Source of the DNA: BJGV01 sp003230615
Lineage (GTDB): Bacteria; Pseudomonadota; Gammaproteobacteria; Burkholderiales; Nitrosomonadaceae
DNA length: 64,000 bases
NCBI GenBank assembly: GCA_963663215.1
Contig: OY760140.1
Location: forward strand, 496,001-560,000
Reading direction: 5' to 3'
Below are positions 54,723 through 64,000 of the stretch, piece after piece (within the stretch, counting starts at the first letter, position 1; every line of letters starts with the position of its first letter). Under the pieces are notes generated by a model. That model worked only from the letters and a program-made list of their open reading frames with translations, was not told the DNA's origin and did no database searches. A program made the position numbers and the translations under genes.

Positions 54723-56102
54723 ATGTTGAAAATTCACAATTCACTTACCAAGTGCAAACAGAACTTTGTCCCACTGACTCCGGGCAAGGTCAAGATATAC
54801 GTATGTGGTATGACGGTATACGATTACTGCCACCTAGGTCATGCGCGTGTGATGGTTGTATTTGACATGGTAGTTCGTTGGTTTAAGGTCAGTGGGTTTG
54901 ATGTTACTTATGTACGCAATATTACCGATATAGATGACAAAATTATCAAGCGTGCGCAGGAAAACCATGAGCCTATTGAAATACTGACAGCTCGTTTTAT
55001 CCAAGCGATGAGTGAAGATGTTGCTGCACTGGGGGTAATGCATCCCTCGCACGAGCCACGTGCTACTCGATATGTGGCAAATATGATTATCATGATTCAA
55101 GTGCTGATAGATAAGGGCATAGCCTATACCGCATCTAATGGCGATGTATATTACGCTGTAAGTAGATTTCCTGATTATGGGAAACTTTCTGGTAAGGTGT
55201 CTTCTGAATTATATGCTGGAGAGCGGGTTACCGTAGATCCGTATAAGAAAGATCCACTAGATTTTGTACTGTGGAAAGCAGCCAAACCTGACGAACCATT
55301 TTGGGCCTCGCCCTGGGGTAAGGGTCGTCCTGGCTGGCATATCGAGTGTTCGGCGATGAGTGAACATTATCTTGGTGAGCATTTCGACATACATGGTGGA
55401 GGGCAGGATTTGCAATTTCCTCATCATGAAAACGAGATTGCACAAAGCGAAGCCGTACACGATCTTCCCTATGTCAATTACTGGATGCACAATGGCTTCG
55501 TGCGTGTCGATAATAAAAAAATGTCTAAGTCACTGGATAATTTTTTTACTGTTCGTGACGTATTAGCTCGTTATCAGCCGGAAGTAGTTCGTTTTTTTAT
55601 CCTGCGTGCTCATTATCGTAGCCCTCTGAATTATTCCGACAGACATCTAGAAGACGCAAGACATGCGCTCGACCGACTTTACACTGCGCTAAAAGGAAGT
55701 GAAGCGCTTGCTACGGAGACATTAGATTGGAACGATCTCCGCGCCCAACGTTTCATGGAAGCGATGAACGATGACTTCAATACTCCCGAAGCTATTGCAG
55801 TGCTATTTGATCTCGCAAACGAAACTAACAAAACTGGAGTACTGCAGGGAGCAATCTTACTTAAAGTGTTGGGTGGTTTATTAGGTTTGCTGCAACAGGA
55901 CCCACAACAATATTTGCAAAACAAAGTGACCATCGGAGATCCCACGTTTACAGCGGGGCGTATAGAACAGATGATTCAACACCGCCTTGCTGCGCGTAAA
56001 GCTGGAAATTATACTGAAGCCGACCGTATCCGTAAGGAGCTTCTTGATGTCGACATTACTCTGGAAGACAACCCGCAAGGTACCACTTGGCGACGGGGAT
56101 AA
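54723..56102 (+). CDS. cysS: Cysteinyl-tRNA synthetase
   Basis: This class I synthetase charges tRNA-Cys. It has the zinc-binding Cys in YVCGMTVYDYCHLGHAR with the HLGH signature, the ECSAMSEHYLG and HHENEIAQSEA zinc residues, and KKMSKSLDN. 459 residues is normal. It sits next to the cyclophilins as in many betaproteobacteria. Confidence 0.97.
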   Translation: MLKIHNSLTKCKQNFVPLTPGKVKIYVCGMTVYDYCHLGHARVMVVFDMVVRWFKVSGFDVTYVRNITDIDDKIIKRAQENHEPIEILTARFIQAMSEDVAALGVMHPSHEPRATRYVANMIIMIQVLIDKGIAYTASNGDVYYAVSRFPDYGKLSGKVSSELYAGERVTVDPYKKDPLDFVLWKAAKPDEPFWASPWGKGRPGWHIECSAMSEHYLGEHFDIHGGGQDLQFPHHENEIAQSEAVHDLPYVNYWMHNGFVRVDNKKMSKSLDNFFTVRDVLARYQPEVVRFFILRAHYRSPLNYSDRHLEDARHALDRLYTALKGSEALATETLDWNDLRAQRFMEAMNDDFNTPEAIAVLFDLANETNKTGVLQGAILLKVLGGLLGLLQQDPQQYLQNKVTIGDPTFTAGRIEQMIQHRLAARKAGNYTEADRIRKELLDVDITLEDNPQGTTWRRG

Positions 56103-56534
56103 CTCCACACTTTTAGAACCTGGTTCCAGTTTTTAAGTGTCTGCCATGACCGGTCAGGCTAATCGATGATTACGCTGTATTTGCCTAAGCCAAGTATTCA
56201 TCATCTTACATTTCTTAGCCTGCTCCAGTCATCTCAACATGGAAGTACGATTTCATCGACAATTGCTTCAATGCGGCCAGGTTTTCTCATCCAATGTAAA
56301 CTTCTTGGGCGGGTGATCCGTTGATTTCATTGTGGAAGCGCGTTGACAGGTTTTCTGGAAATTTCAATTGTGCGATCGGGCTTGATGTGGTCTCAGGTGC
56401 CAACGCAACAAAGCATTTAATGAGATAGAATACACGATTTAGATTAAAAATTGCTTTTTATAACCATCTTGAGGTGGCATTATAGAGATGAGGCTTGTCT
56501 GGAAGCAATATTGCTATGGTAAAAAGGAAATACG
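56103..56534. other. Gene-poor gap with decayed-looking coding fragments
   Basis: This gap of 432 bases is the longest without a gene. Short open stretches on both strands, for example about 40 codons on the plus strand near 56302-56424, have no start or ribosome-binding site and match nothing I recognise. Higher GC than typical intergenic DNA here suggests a degraded gene or element. No terminal repeats were seen. Confidence 0.35.
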
Positions 56535-56858
56535 ATGAAACATAATTTAATAGGGCATAACAAGCTAGCCCAATCATTGGCATTTGCAACTGTATTTTTC
56601 TTTAGTGTAGCAGGAGTCACGCATGCTCGAGGCTACGGTTCTGGGGGTGGCGAAGGCCAGAATCATAATCATTACATACCAATGGCAGAAGCCAGGTTCT
56701 TTGCAGTTTATGACGTCAATAGAGATGGTTTTCTTGGTCTAGAGGAAGCAACAGCAATGGGAATGCCCGTTAGTACTTTCAAGCAAACAGATTCCAATAA
56801 GAACGGCAAATTGTGCAAGGATGAGTTTGCCAAAATGTGGGCAAGTCCTCCTAAATAG
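56535..56858 (+). CDS. Small exported EF-hand protein
   Basis: This encodes 107 residues with a signal peptide (about 1-31, ending THARG), a Gly/His-rich stretch (GSGGGEGQNHNHY) that could bind metal, and two EF-hand-like calcium loops: DVNRDGFLGLEEA and DSNKNGKLCKDEF. AAAAAGGAAA precedes the ATG. It is probably a periplasmic calcium-binding protein of unknown role. It is convergent with acnA. Confidence 0.8.
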   Translation: MKHNLIGHNKLAQSLAFATVFFFSVAGVTHARGYGSGGGEGQNHNHYIPMAEARFFAVYDVNRDGFLGLEEATAMGMPVSTFKQTDSNKNGKLCKDEFAKMWASPPK

Positions 56859-56895
56859 TTGCCAATAAAGTTACCTCAGCAGAGCAGATTTAAAT

Positions 56896-59754
56896 CTAGG
56901 TAGTCATGAGCTCCCTGAGTACGTAAGGTAGTATGCCGCCATGCATGTAGTAGTCTACCTCGACAGAGGTATCTATCCGACATAGTAGTTTAACCTCGCG
57001 GCGCAGGCCATTTTTGTCGTGGATTACCAGCGTTACATCTTGCTGCGGATGAATGTTATTCAGACCAAGGATATCAAATTGTTCGGAGCCATTGATGTTT
57101 AGCGATTGTGTACTGTCATTGCTCTTGAATTGCAATGGTAATATGCCCATGCCAACCAGATTACTGCGATGTATACGTTCGAAGCTTTTGGCAATTACCG
57201 CTTTGACGCCGAGTAGTTGTGGTCCCTTAGCCGCCCAGTCTCGGCTTGATCCTGTGCCGTACTCCTCTCCGCCGAAAACCACCGTGGGCACGCCGTCTAT
57301 CATGTACTTCATTGCAGCGTCAAAAATACTCATCTGTTCGCTTTCAGTCCCTTTATTGCATTGATGTAGAGTGATGCCACCCTCACTGCCAGGTATCATT
57401 AGATTCTTGATGCGTACATTAGCAAAGGTTCCACGCACCATCACATCATGGTTGCCGCGACGTGAGCCATAACTGTTGAAATCAGTTTTGGGCACGTTGT
57501 TTGCAAGTAGGTATTTTCCAGCGGGTGAAGTGTCCTTGATGGCACCGGCCGGGCTGATGTGATCGGTGGTTAACGAATCACCAAACATTCCTAGTGCGCG
57601 GGCGTTAAAGATTTCACCATGCCCACCTAATTGCAGAGGTTCAATGCAAAAATCTTGGAAAAATGGTGGTTCAGCGATGTAGGTAGATTCTGGCCAGTTA
57701 TAAACTTTACCAGCAACCGATGATATATTGTTCCATAGCAGATGATTTTTAGTTAGATTACTGTAAAGCTTCCGAAAAGTTTCTCCGTTGGTGGCAAATT
57801 TCATTAGCGCACTAATTTCCTCATTGTTTGGCCAGATATCACCAAGCCAGACAGGTTTTCCATCCTTGCCAATACCAAGCGGTTCAGTCATTAGATCCTT
57901 AAGCATAGTTCCAGCAATGGCATATGCAACTACTAATGGGGGTGAAGCAAGAAAGTTGGCGCGGATGTTGGAATGAATGCGTGCCTCGAAATTGCGGTTA
58001 CCTGAGAGTACAGCAGCACAAACCAGATCGTTTTTTTTCACGGTTTCTTCTATCGGTCCCGACAGTGGGCCAGAGTTACCGATGCAAGTGGTACAGCCGT
58101 AGCCGACGAGGTTAAAGCCAAGTTCTTCGAGGTAGGGCAACAGGCCGGTAACAGTAAGATATTCCGTTACCACTCGGGAGCCAGGTGCAAGTGATGTCTT
58201 GATGTGGCGTTTTACTGTCAGCCCTTTTTCAACGGCTTTCTTTGCCAGTAACCCTGCAGTGATCAGTACGCCAGGGTTGGAAGTGTTTGTGCAAGAAGTA
58301 ATGGCCGCAATTAATACGTCGCCATGGCCTAAATCAATCGAACTGTTTGGTTTGTGTTTCAGAGCGCTATCTTTCTCAACAGATGGGAGGCTATCAGTCA
58401 TCTCCATGACATTCCTATCGTTATCAGATGGAGAGTGTTTTCCATGTTTGCTGTTGTTATTAATGTCAACAGAAGTGTCAGTACCATCATTAAAACAATC
58501 ACGGATAGGGTAGCGCTGATTCAAAACTTCTGCTTTTCTGGCATATCCATTCTTTGCAACGGGTTTGGTAAAAAGATCAGAGAATTTAGCTTTGACGTTG
58601 CCAATTTCTATGCGATCTTGTGGATGCTTAGGTCCAGCTAATGAAGGAGCAATCGAGCCCAAATCAAGATCCAATTCACAGCTGTAATCGATCTCGCCCT
58701 TACTTGGGATACCGTATAATCTTTGTGCCTTAAAATAGGATTGGAATAAGGTGGTTTGCTCGTCACTACGTCCAGTATTTCTGAAGTATTCAATGGTAGT
58801 GTCGTCTACCGGGAAAAAGCCCATAGTTGCACCGTATTCAGGTGCCATGTTGGCAATAGTCGCTCGATCCGGAAGTGTTAGCGACTTAGTGCCATCCCCG
58901 AAAAATTCGACAAACTTACCTACGACTTTTGCTTTTCGCAGTATTTCGGTAATGGTTAATACAAGATCAGTTGCAGTAACCCCACTGCGCAGCTTGCCTG
59001 TTAAATTTACGCCTACTACATCTGGGGTGAGAAAATAAACTGGTTGGCCTAACATACCAGCTTCTGCCTCGATACCCCCTACACCCCAACCAACGGTCCC
59101 AATACTATTAATCATGGTGGTGTGTGAATCGGTTCCAACCAGCGTATCTGGGTAAACCACACCATTTTTTTGATGGACTCCACGGGCAAGATGTTCTAGA
59201 TTAACTTGGTGCACAATACCTATGCCGGGCGGTACCACCTTGAACGTTTCAAACGCTTGCATGCCCCATTTTATGAATTGATAGCGCTCATTGTTGCGGC
59301 TAAATTCAATTTCCATGTTGAGATCAAGTGCTTGCTTGTTGCCATAATGATCGACCTGAATTGAGTGATCAACTACTAAATCAACTGGCACCAGCGGCTC
59401 AATAAGTTCTGGGTTTTTACCAATTCTTTTTGCTACGCTGCGCATTGCTGCCAGGTCTGCCAGTAATGGGACACCTGTAAAGTCTTGTAAAACTATACGC
59501 GACACGACAAAGGGAACTTCTTCCGTTCGTGTAGCATTAGGTTTCCATCCAGCGAGCTGCCTTACATGCGCTTCAGTAATTTTCTTGTCATCGAAATTAC
59601 GTACTACCGACTCCAGCACAATACGAATACAAACAGGTAGACGTGAAATTTTACCAAGACCCATTTTTTCGAACGCAGGTAAAGAATAAAATTTTATTTT
59701 CCCACCCTTGGGGAGCAGGAGTTCTTCTAGATTATTAAATTGATTGTGTGCCAT
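56896..59754 (-). CDS. acnA: Aconitate hydratase A with an internal insertion
   Basis: AcnA isomerises citrate to isocitrate in the TCA cycle. It has 952 residues against about 890 for E. coli AcnA. The first cluster cysteine (Cys488) is in ITSCTNTSNP, and GCTTCIGNSG holds the pair. The cluster Cys is about 53 residues later than in E. coli because of an extra low-complexity, hydrophilic segment (about residues 420-475; Asp, Asn, Ser, Lys, His) just before it. The reading frame is intact, so this is a tolerated surface insertion. mdh lies 104 bases upstream on the same strand. Confidence 0.95.
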   Translation of the reverse strand: MAHNQFNNLEELLLPKGGKIKFYSLPAFEKMGLGKISRLPVCIRIVLESVVRNFDDKKITEAHVRQLAGWKPNATRTEEVPFVVSRIVLQDFTGVPLLADLAAMRSVAKRIGKNPELIEPLVPVDLVVDHSIQVDHYGNKQALDLNMEIEFSRNNERYQFIKWGMQAFETFKVVPPGIGIVHQVNLEHLARGVHQKNGVVYPDTLVGTDSHTTMINSIGTVGWGVGGIEAEAGMLGQPVYFLTPDVVGVNLTGKLRSGVTATDLVLTITEILRKAKVVGKFVEFFGDGTKSLTLPDRATIANMAPEYGATMGFFPVDDTTIEYFRNTGRSDEQTTLFQSYFKAQRLYGIPSKGEIDYSCELDLDLGSIAPSLAGPKHPQDRIEIGNVKAKFSDLFTKPVAKNGYARKAEVLNQRYPIRDCFNDGTDTSVDINNNSKHGKHSPSDNDRNVMEMTDSLPSVEKDSALKHKPNSSIDLGHGDVLIAAITSCTNTSNPGVLITAGLLAKKAVEKGLTVKRHIKTSLAPGSRVVTEYLTVTGLLPYLEELGFNLVGYGCTTCIGNSGPLSGPIEETVKKNDLVCAAVLSGNRNFEARIHSNIRANFLASPPLVVAYAIAGTMLKDLMTEPLGIGKDGKPVWLGDIWPNNEEISALMKFATNGETFRKLYSNLTKNHLLWNNISSVAGKVYNWPESTYIAEPPFFQDFCIEPLQLGGHGEIFNARALGMFGDSLTTDHISPAGAIKDTSPAGKYLLANNVPKTDFNSYGSRRGNHDVMVRGTFANVRIKNLMIPGSEGGITLHQCNKGTESEQMSIFDAAMKYMIDGVPTVVFGGEEYGTGSSRDWAAKGPQLLGVKAVIAKSFERIHRSNLVGMGILPLQFKSNDSTQSLNINGSEQFDILGLNNIHPQQDVTLVIHDKNGLRREVKLLCRIDTSVEVDYYMHGGILPYVLRELMTT

Positions 59755-59858
59755 GTAAATTATCTATTACGTATCTCATATAGACTTACACATAAGCGTT
59801 AAAATGAATGCTGAATTGAAGTGATATGTGAGAAACGAAAAAAGAACAAAAATAAATA

Positions 59859-60845
59859 CTAGTTTCCCAGCAAATGTTTTACTGATTCCCGTTCTTCTAC
59901 CAGCTCTGTGTAAGTTGCGTGCATTTTTTCCTTACTAAATTCGCTTATTTCTAATCCTTGAACAATTTTGTAAACACCATCCTGACAGATGACAGGATGG
60001 CTGTAAATTACACCCTCAGGAATATCATAACTGCCGTCCGAAGGTATGCTCATAGAGGTCCAATCATTTTCTTTTGTTCCGAAGACCCAATCATGAACAT
60101 GGTCAATAGCGGCATTAGCAGCACTGGCGGCACTAGACATCCCTCGAGCCTTAATAATTGACATTCCGCGATCCTGCACAGTGGGTATAAAACTACTTTT
60201 TACCCATGCTGGATTGTTAATGAGGTTACTGACATTTCTACTATATATTTCTGCGTAGCTTAGATCGGGATATTGAGTAGTGGAATGATTTCCCCACACC
60301 ACCATCTTACTGATACCAGAAACAGGTTGTGCAAGTTTTATAGCTATCTGAGACAATGCTCGATTATGGTCCAGTCTCATCATTGCAGAAAAATTATCTG
60401 GTTTTAATCCAGGTGCATTTTTCATAGTAATTAATGCATTGGTGTTGACAGGATTTCCCACTACCGTAACTTTTACGTCGCGATTGGCGACTTCATCTAA
60501 TGCTTTTCCCTGAGTAGTGAATATTTCACCATTAGTTTTCAGCAAATCTTTACGTTCCATGCCTTTGCCGCGTGGCCTCGCACCTATAAGCAATACAATG
60601 CCAGCATCGCGGAAAGCAATTTTGGGATTATCAGTTGCGACTATGTTAGCCAGTAGTGGAAATGCACAATCTTCCAGTTCCATGACTATGCCTTTTAGAG
60701 CAAACTGTGATTGTGGTATATCAAGTAATTGCAAAATGATTGGTTGATCTTTGCCAAGCATGTCGCCTGTAGCAATACGAAAAAGAAGGCTATAGCCTAT
60801 TTGGCCTGTAGCGCCGCTAACTGCAACGCGAATGGGGGGCTTCAT
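59859..60845 (-). CDS. mdh: Malate dehydrogenase
   Basis: This encodes 328 residues of the betaproteobacterial/cytosolic-type NAD malate dehydrogenase. It has the Rossmann loop VSGATGQIGYSL, the substrate-loop arginines in GARPRGKGMERKD, and the catalytic His in VWGNHSTTQYPD. GGGAGAG precedes the ATG. It probably forms a TCA unit with acnA on the minus strand. Confidence 0.96.
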   Translation of the reverse strand: MKPPIRVAVSGATGQIGYSLLFRIATGDMLGKDQPIILQLLDIPQSQFALKGIVMELEDCAFPLLANIVATDNPKIAFRDAGIVLLIGARPRGKGMERKDLLKTNGEIFTTQGKALDEVANRDVKVTVVGNPVNTNALITMKNAPGLKPDNFSAMMRLDHNRALSQIAIKLAQPVSGISKMVVWGNHSTTQYPDLSYAEIYSRNVSNLINNPAWVKSSFIPTVQDRGMSIIKARGMSSAASAANAAIDHVHDWVFGTKENDWTSMSIPSDGSYDIPEGVIYSHPVICQDGVYKIVQGLEISEFSKEKMHATYTELVEERESVKHLLGN

Positions 60846-61216
60846 TTTTTCTCTCCCAATAAAGGTGGCTAATTCTAAGAATTTCTAAATAAATAACTAG
60901 AAAATCTAATAAATATTTTTAAGGGCAAATAAAACCGGAACTCTAATCGTATGATAGAAAATCACCCTGACTCCATAATGGATACACGATACTTAGATAC
61001 TATGTAGGAATGGGTTTATTCTGAAACTTCTTGCACATTATTGCATGCTTATCGCTTATGACTATAAAAACATTCTTCATTAGTGTCAATTTACTCAGAT
61101 TAAACGATTCATCCAGGTTTAATTGCATCTGTTTACTTAAAGTACTTGGGTTGTGTCTACGACTGTAACGGGCTAAACTCGCCCCTGATTTATACCTAGT
61201 TATATAGAAGCGAAAA
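60846..61216. other. Divergent intergenic region mdh / sdhC
   Basis: These 371 AT-rich bases separate the mdh-acnA and sdhCDAB transcripts. They must contain both promoters. No confident promoter, operator or small gene could be placed; an 18-codon ORF near 60951 lacks a ribosome-binding site. Confidence 0.5.
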
Positions 61217-61594
61217 TTGCATAGAAAACGCCCCAAGTATCTTAATCTTATTGAAATCAAACTGCCTTTACCCGCAGTGATTTCGATTCTTCACCGCGTG
61301 AGCGGAGTGCTTCTATTTTTCCCAGGAATTCCTATTCTACTTTACAGCTTACAGATGATGTTGGACTCTCCACAAAGTCATGACGAATTTCATACTGTTT
61401 TGGCTAGGCTGCCGGTCAAGAGTGTGCTGGTACTTTTTTTATGGTTTTTTATGCACCATTTGTGTGCAGGTATTCGCTATCTTGCACTAGATTTACATTA
61501 CGGTATCGAGCTGGAGCAGGCGCGGATGAGCAGCAGGCTAGTATTAGTAGCAGGGGTTGTTCTTACGCTATTAGTTGGGATAGTGATATGGTAA
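61217..61594 (+). CDS. sdhC: Succinate dehydrogenase cytochrome b556 subunit
   Basis: This 125-residue membrane anchor has three helices. SILHRVSGVLLF carries the conserved quinone-site Ser and Arg; HHLCAGIRYLALD near residue 75-90 carries the haem-ligand His. The start is TTG 61217; no in-frame ATG fits. It overlaps sdhD by seven bases. Confidence 0.92.
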   Translation: MHRKRPKYLNLIEIKLPLPAVISILHRVSGVLLFFPGIPILLYSLQMMLDSPQSHDEFHTVLARLPVKSVLVLFLWFFMHHLCAGIRYLALDLHYGIELEQARMSSRLVLVAGVVLTLLVGIVIW

Positions 61595-61932
61595 AGCGCA
61601 TAGTTACTGGTGCTCATTACGGGTTGCTAGATTGGCTAGCGCAACGTGTTACTGCTGTAGTGATGGTAGTCTATATTCTTTCGTTGATAGTGGCATTGCT
61701 AATTTCTACGCCACATGACCATGCTGCATGGGAAACGATATTTGCCAATCAGTGGATACGTATTGCTTCATTCCTATTTTTTGTAAGCCTTTGTTGGCAT
61801 GCCTGGATAGGAATACGTAACATTCTGATGGATTACATTCACGAAACAGGCATTCGTTTAACTATACAGGTGCTGGTCATTCTATCTCTACTTTTTTATG
61901 CCGTATGGGCTATCGAAATAGTATGGGGCTAG
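61588..61932 (+). CDS. sdhD: Succinate dehydrogenase membrane anchor subunit
   Basis: This encodes 114 residues with three membrane helices. It starts at ATG 61588 (MVKRIVTGAHYG), overlapping sdhC; a longer open frame reaching back to 61441 is a shadow inside sdhC. LAQRVTAVVMVVY and HAWIGIRNILMDYIH are family segments with haem and quinone residues. sdhA starts two bases after its stop. Confidence 0.92.
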   Translation: MVKRIVTGAHYGLLDWLAQRVTAVVMVVYILSLIVALLISTPHDHAAWETIFANQWIRIASFLFFVSLCWHAWIGIRNILMDYIHETGIRLTIQVLVILSLLFYAVWAIEIVWG

Positions 61933-61933
61933 T

Positions 61934-63697
61934 ATGGCGATAACCAAGAGAAAATTTGATGTAGTTATTGTAGGAGCAGGCGGTGCAGGGATGCGCGCAG
62001 CTTTGCAATTGTCGGAAGCGGGATTTAAGGTTACGGTATTGTCTAAGGTATTTCCTACCCGCTCACATACTGTAGCTGCACAGGGAGGCATTGCTGCATC
62101 TCTTGGTAATGTTACTGAGGACAATTGGCATTGGCATATGTATGACACGGTGAAAGGCTCTGATTATCTTGGTGATCAGGATGCCATAGAGTTTATGTGT
62201 CGTCAGGCCAGTGAAGTCGTATATGAACTAGAGCATTTTGGAATGCCGTTCGATCGTTTGGAGAATGGAAAAATTTACCAGCGTCCCTTTGGTGGTCAAT
62301 CCCAAAATTTTGGCGGGGCACAAGCGACACGTTCCTGTGCAGCCGCAGATCGAACTGGACATGCTTTACTGCACACACTATATCAACGCAACGTGCGTGC
62401 CAATACCCAGTTTTTTATTGAATGGATGGGGTTAGATTTGATTCGTGATGAACAGGGTGCTGTGCTTGGCGTGACGGCGCTCGAAATGGAAACTGGAGAA
62501 GTGATGGCATTACAAGCCAGAGCCGTGCTGTTAGCTACCGGTGGGGGTGGGCGCGTGTTCCAAGCTAGTACTAATGCTTTTATCAATACTGGTGATGGTC
62601 TTGGTATGGCAGCGCGTAGTGGTATTCCTTTGGAGGATATGGAATTTTGGCAGTTTCATCCTACCGGTGTGTATGGAGCAGGGGTACTTATCAGTGAAGC
62701 TGTACGCGGTGAAGGCGGATATTTGTTGAATAAGGATGGCGAACGTTTTATGGAACGCTATGCACCCAATGCCAAGGATCTGGCTAGTCGTGACGTAGTT
62801 TCTCGCGCCCTGACCATGGAGATTAAAGAGGGCCGTGGCTGTGGAAATAATGCTGACCATCTAATGCTGAAGCTAAATCATCTTGATGCAAATATAATAA
62901 ATATGCGACTACCAGGTATTCGTGAAATTGCTATCAAGTTCGCGCAGGTGGATCCGATCAAAGAACCGATTCCGGTCGTGCCCACTGCGCATTACATGAT
63001 GGGTGGCATTCCCACAAATCTTTATGGACAGGTTGTTGTTCCATATAAAACTGGGCCTGAAGAAGTAGTACAGGGCTTGTACGCGGTGGGCGAATGTGCC
63101 TGTATATCAGTGCATGGGGCGAATCGCCTAGGCACTAATTCTCTACTTGATATACTTGTATTCGGACGAGCTGCTGGTAGCCAGATTATAGAAGACTTGA
63201 AAAAAATCCCCCATCATAAACAATTGCCTACAAGTGCCACAGATAAGTCACTTGCACGACTAGCTCGTTTAGACAGCCAGAAGGATGGTGAGAGTGTAGC
63301 TCAAGTCGCTGATGTGTTGCGTAAGACCATGCAGGCACATTGCGGTGTGTTTCGTTTTGCTGATATGTTGAAAGAGGGTGTGACAAAAATTAGCAAGCTT
63401 GTAGAACAGGCTGATCATACCGAAATTAGGGATAAAAGCAGGGTATTTAATACAGCACGAGTAGAAGCACTGGAACTTACCAATCTGGCGGAGGTTGCAC
63501 TTGCTACCATGGTATCGGCAGAAGCTCGTAAAGAGAGTCGTGGCGCTCATGCTCGTGACGATTTTTCCATACGAGATGACGACAAGTGGCTTAAGCATAC
63601 TTTGTATTTCAGTGAGGGCAGACGGCTAGATTACAAGCCAGTGAGGCTAAAGCCATTGACCGTAGAATCATTTCCGCCTAAGGCAAGGACTTACTAA
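61934..63697 (+). CDS. sdhA: Succinate dehydrogenase flavoprotein subunit
   Basis: This 587-residue subunit carries covalent FAD and oxidises succinate to fumarate. The FAD fold is VGAGGAGMRAALQL; SHTVAAQGG contains the flavinylated His; HPTGVYGAGVLISEAVRGEGG is the substrate region. The sdhC-D-A-B order is complete here except for the truncated last gene. Confidence 0.98.
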   Translation: MAITKRKFDVVIVGAGGAGMRAALQLSEAGFKVTVLSKVFPTRSHTVAAQGGIAASLGNVTEDNWHWHMYDTVKGSDYLGDQDAIEFMCRQASEVVYELEHFGMPFDRLENGKIYQRPFGGQSQNFGGAQATRSCAAADRTGHALLHTLYQRNVRANTQFFIEWMGLDLIRDEQGAVLGVTALEMETGEVMALQARAVLLATGGGGRVFQASTNAFINTGDGLGMAARSGIPLEDMEFWQFHPTGVYGAGVLISEAVRGEGGYLLNKDGERFMERYAPNAKDLASRDVVSRALTMEIKEGRGCGNNADHLMLKLNHLDANIINMRLPGIREIAIKFAQVDPIKEPIPVVPTAHYMMGGIPTNLYGQVVVPYKTGPEEVVQGLYAVGECACISVHGANRLGTNSLLDILVFGRAAGSQIIEDLKKIPHHKQLPTSATDKSLARLARLDSQKDGESVAQVADVLRKTMQAHCGVFRFADMLKEGVTKISKLVEQADHTEIRDKSRVFNTARVEALELTNLAEVALATMVSAEARKESRGAHARDDFSIRDDDKWLKHTLYFSEGRRLDYKPVRLKPLTVESFPPKARTY

Positions 63698-63796
63698 GAC
63701 GAGTGATAAACGATGAAACATGAAAGAGGGTAGGTTATTTGTTCTACTTTACCATCCCTAGATTATTTTTTAAAATTTATTAATTTTGGAGAAAAT

Positions 63797-64000
63797 ATGC
63801 GTTTTTCAATTTATCGCTACGATCCTGATAAGGACGAAAAGCCGTATATGCAAGAATACGACATAGTGCTGGAACCAGAAGATAAAATGTTGCTTGATGC
63901 GTTAATACGTATCAAGGTTGTCGATGATAGTTTGAGTTTGCGACGTTCTTGTCGGGAAGGGGTATGTGGGTCAGACGGAATGAATATAAATGGCCGCAAT
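63797..64000 (+). CDS. sdhB: Succinate dehydrogenase iron-sulfur subunit (3' partial)
   Basis: The first 68 codons are visible before the window ends; the full protein is about 230-240 residues. The ATG has TTGGAGAAAA upstream. The [2Fe-2S] cysteine motif SCREGVCGSDGMNING is present. It lies 99 bases after sdhA. Confidence 0.95.
   Translation, partial: MRFSIYRYDPDKDEKPYMQEYDIVLEPEDKMLLDALIRIKVVDDSLSLRRSCREGVCGSDGMNINGRN

Noticed and set aside
61441..61587. Upstream extension of the sdhD frame
   Set aside because: It lies inside sdhC in another frame; the family N-terminus begins at ATG 61588.
1..64000. tRNA, rRNA, CRISPR arrays, prophage or intact insertion sequences
   Set aside because: I looked in the larger gaps and saw no cloverleaf, spaced repeats, transposase or integrase. 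Without a tRNA or covariance search a missed small RNA remains possible.

Overview
This is an AT-rich, gene-dense chromosomal segment of an ammonia-oxidising betaproteobacterium, most likely Nitrosomonas or a close relative. The main evidence is a stand-alone ammonia monooxygenase subunit C gene (amoC, minus strand, about 19.2-20.0 kb) with both copper-ligand sets of the PmoC/AmoC family intact. Supporting evidence is the classic betaproteobacterial block leuCDB-asd-fimV-truA-trpFBA-accD-folC-dedD-cvpA-purF-metZ, and EF-P with Arg32 next to its rhamnosyltransferase EarP. I saw no rRNA, tRNA, CRISPR array, prophage or intact insertion sequence.

Layout. 0-5.9 kb: end of the complex I operon (nuoM partial, nuoN), htpG behind a sigma32-type promoter, argB. 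5.9-10.3 kb, minus strand: gpmA-envC-ctpA-moeB. 10.6-13.5 kb: rhodanese-like gene, grxC, secB, an SH3-domain gene, gpsA. 13.6-18.5 kb: biotin cluster bioB-bioF-bioH-bioC-bioD. 18.5-20.05 kb, minus strand: amoC plus a membrane-anchored companion, behind a sigmaE-like promoter. 20.2-25 kb: a Sel1-repeat gene, a frameshifted universal stress gene, ridA, a squalene/phytoene synthase and metG. 25-28.3 kb: apbC, dcd, then a 21-codon leader ORF and a fold-III ornithine/lysine decarboxylase. 28.3-35.7 kb: thyA-folA (minus), a leucyl aminopeptidase, aroC, earP-efp, an MFS transporter. 35.8-53.2 kb: the amino acid/purine block, ending in metZ. 53.4-56.9 kb: ppiA-ppiB, cysS, a small EF-hand protein. 56.9-64 kb: TCA genes acnA, mdh and sdhCDA(B partial).

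The strongest regulatory findings are two leader systems. Upstream of metZ the sequence matches a SAM-II riboswitch. Its conserved 3' strand can pair with the left arm of an intrinsic terminator, which gives a complete terminator/antiterminator switch; SAM-II elements are better known for controlling translation. Upstream of the ornithine/lysine decarboxylase, a consensus promoter leads into a short ORF with a perfect Shine-Dalgarno, and its stop codon lies four bases before a hairpin that masks the decarboxylase ribosome-binding site. This looks like an undescribed leader-peptide switch for polyamine synthesis, comparable in logic but not in sequence to enterobacterial SpeFL. The leader peptide assignment and all regulatory mechanisms are inferences from sequence.
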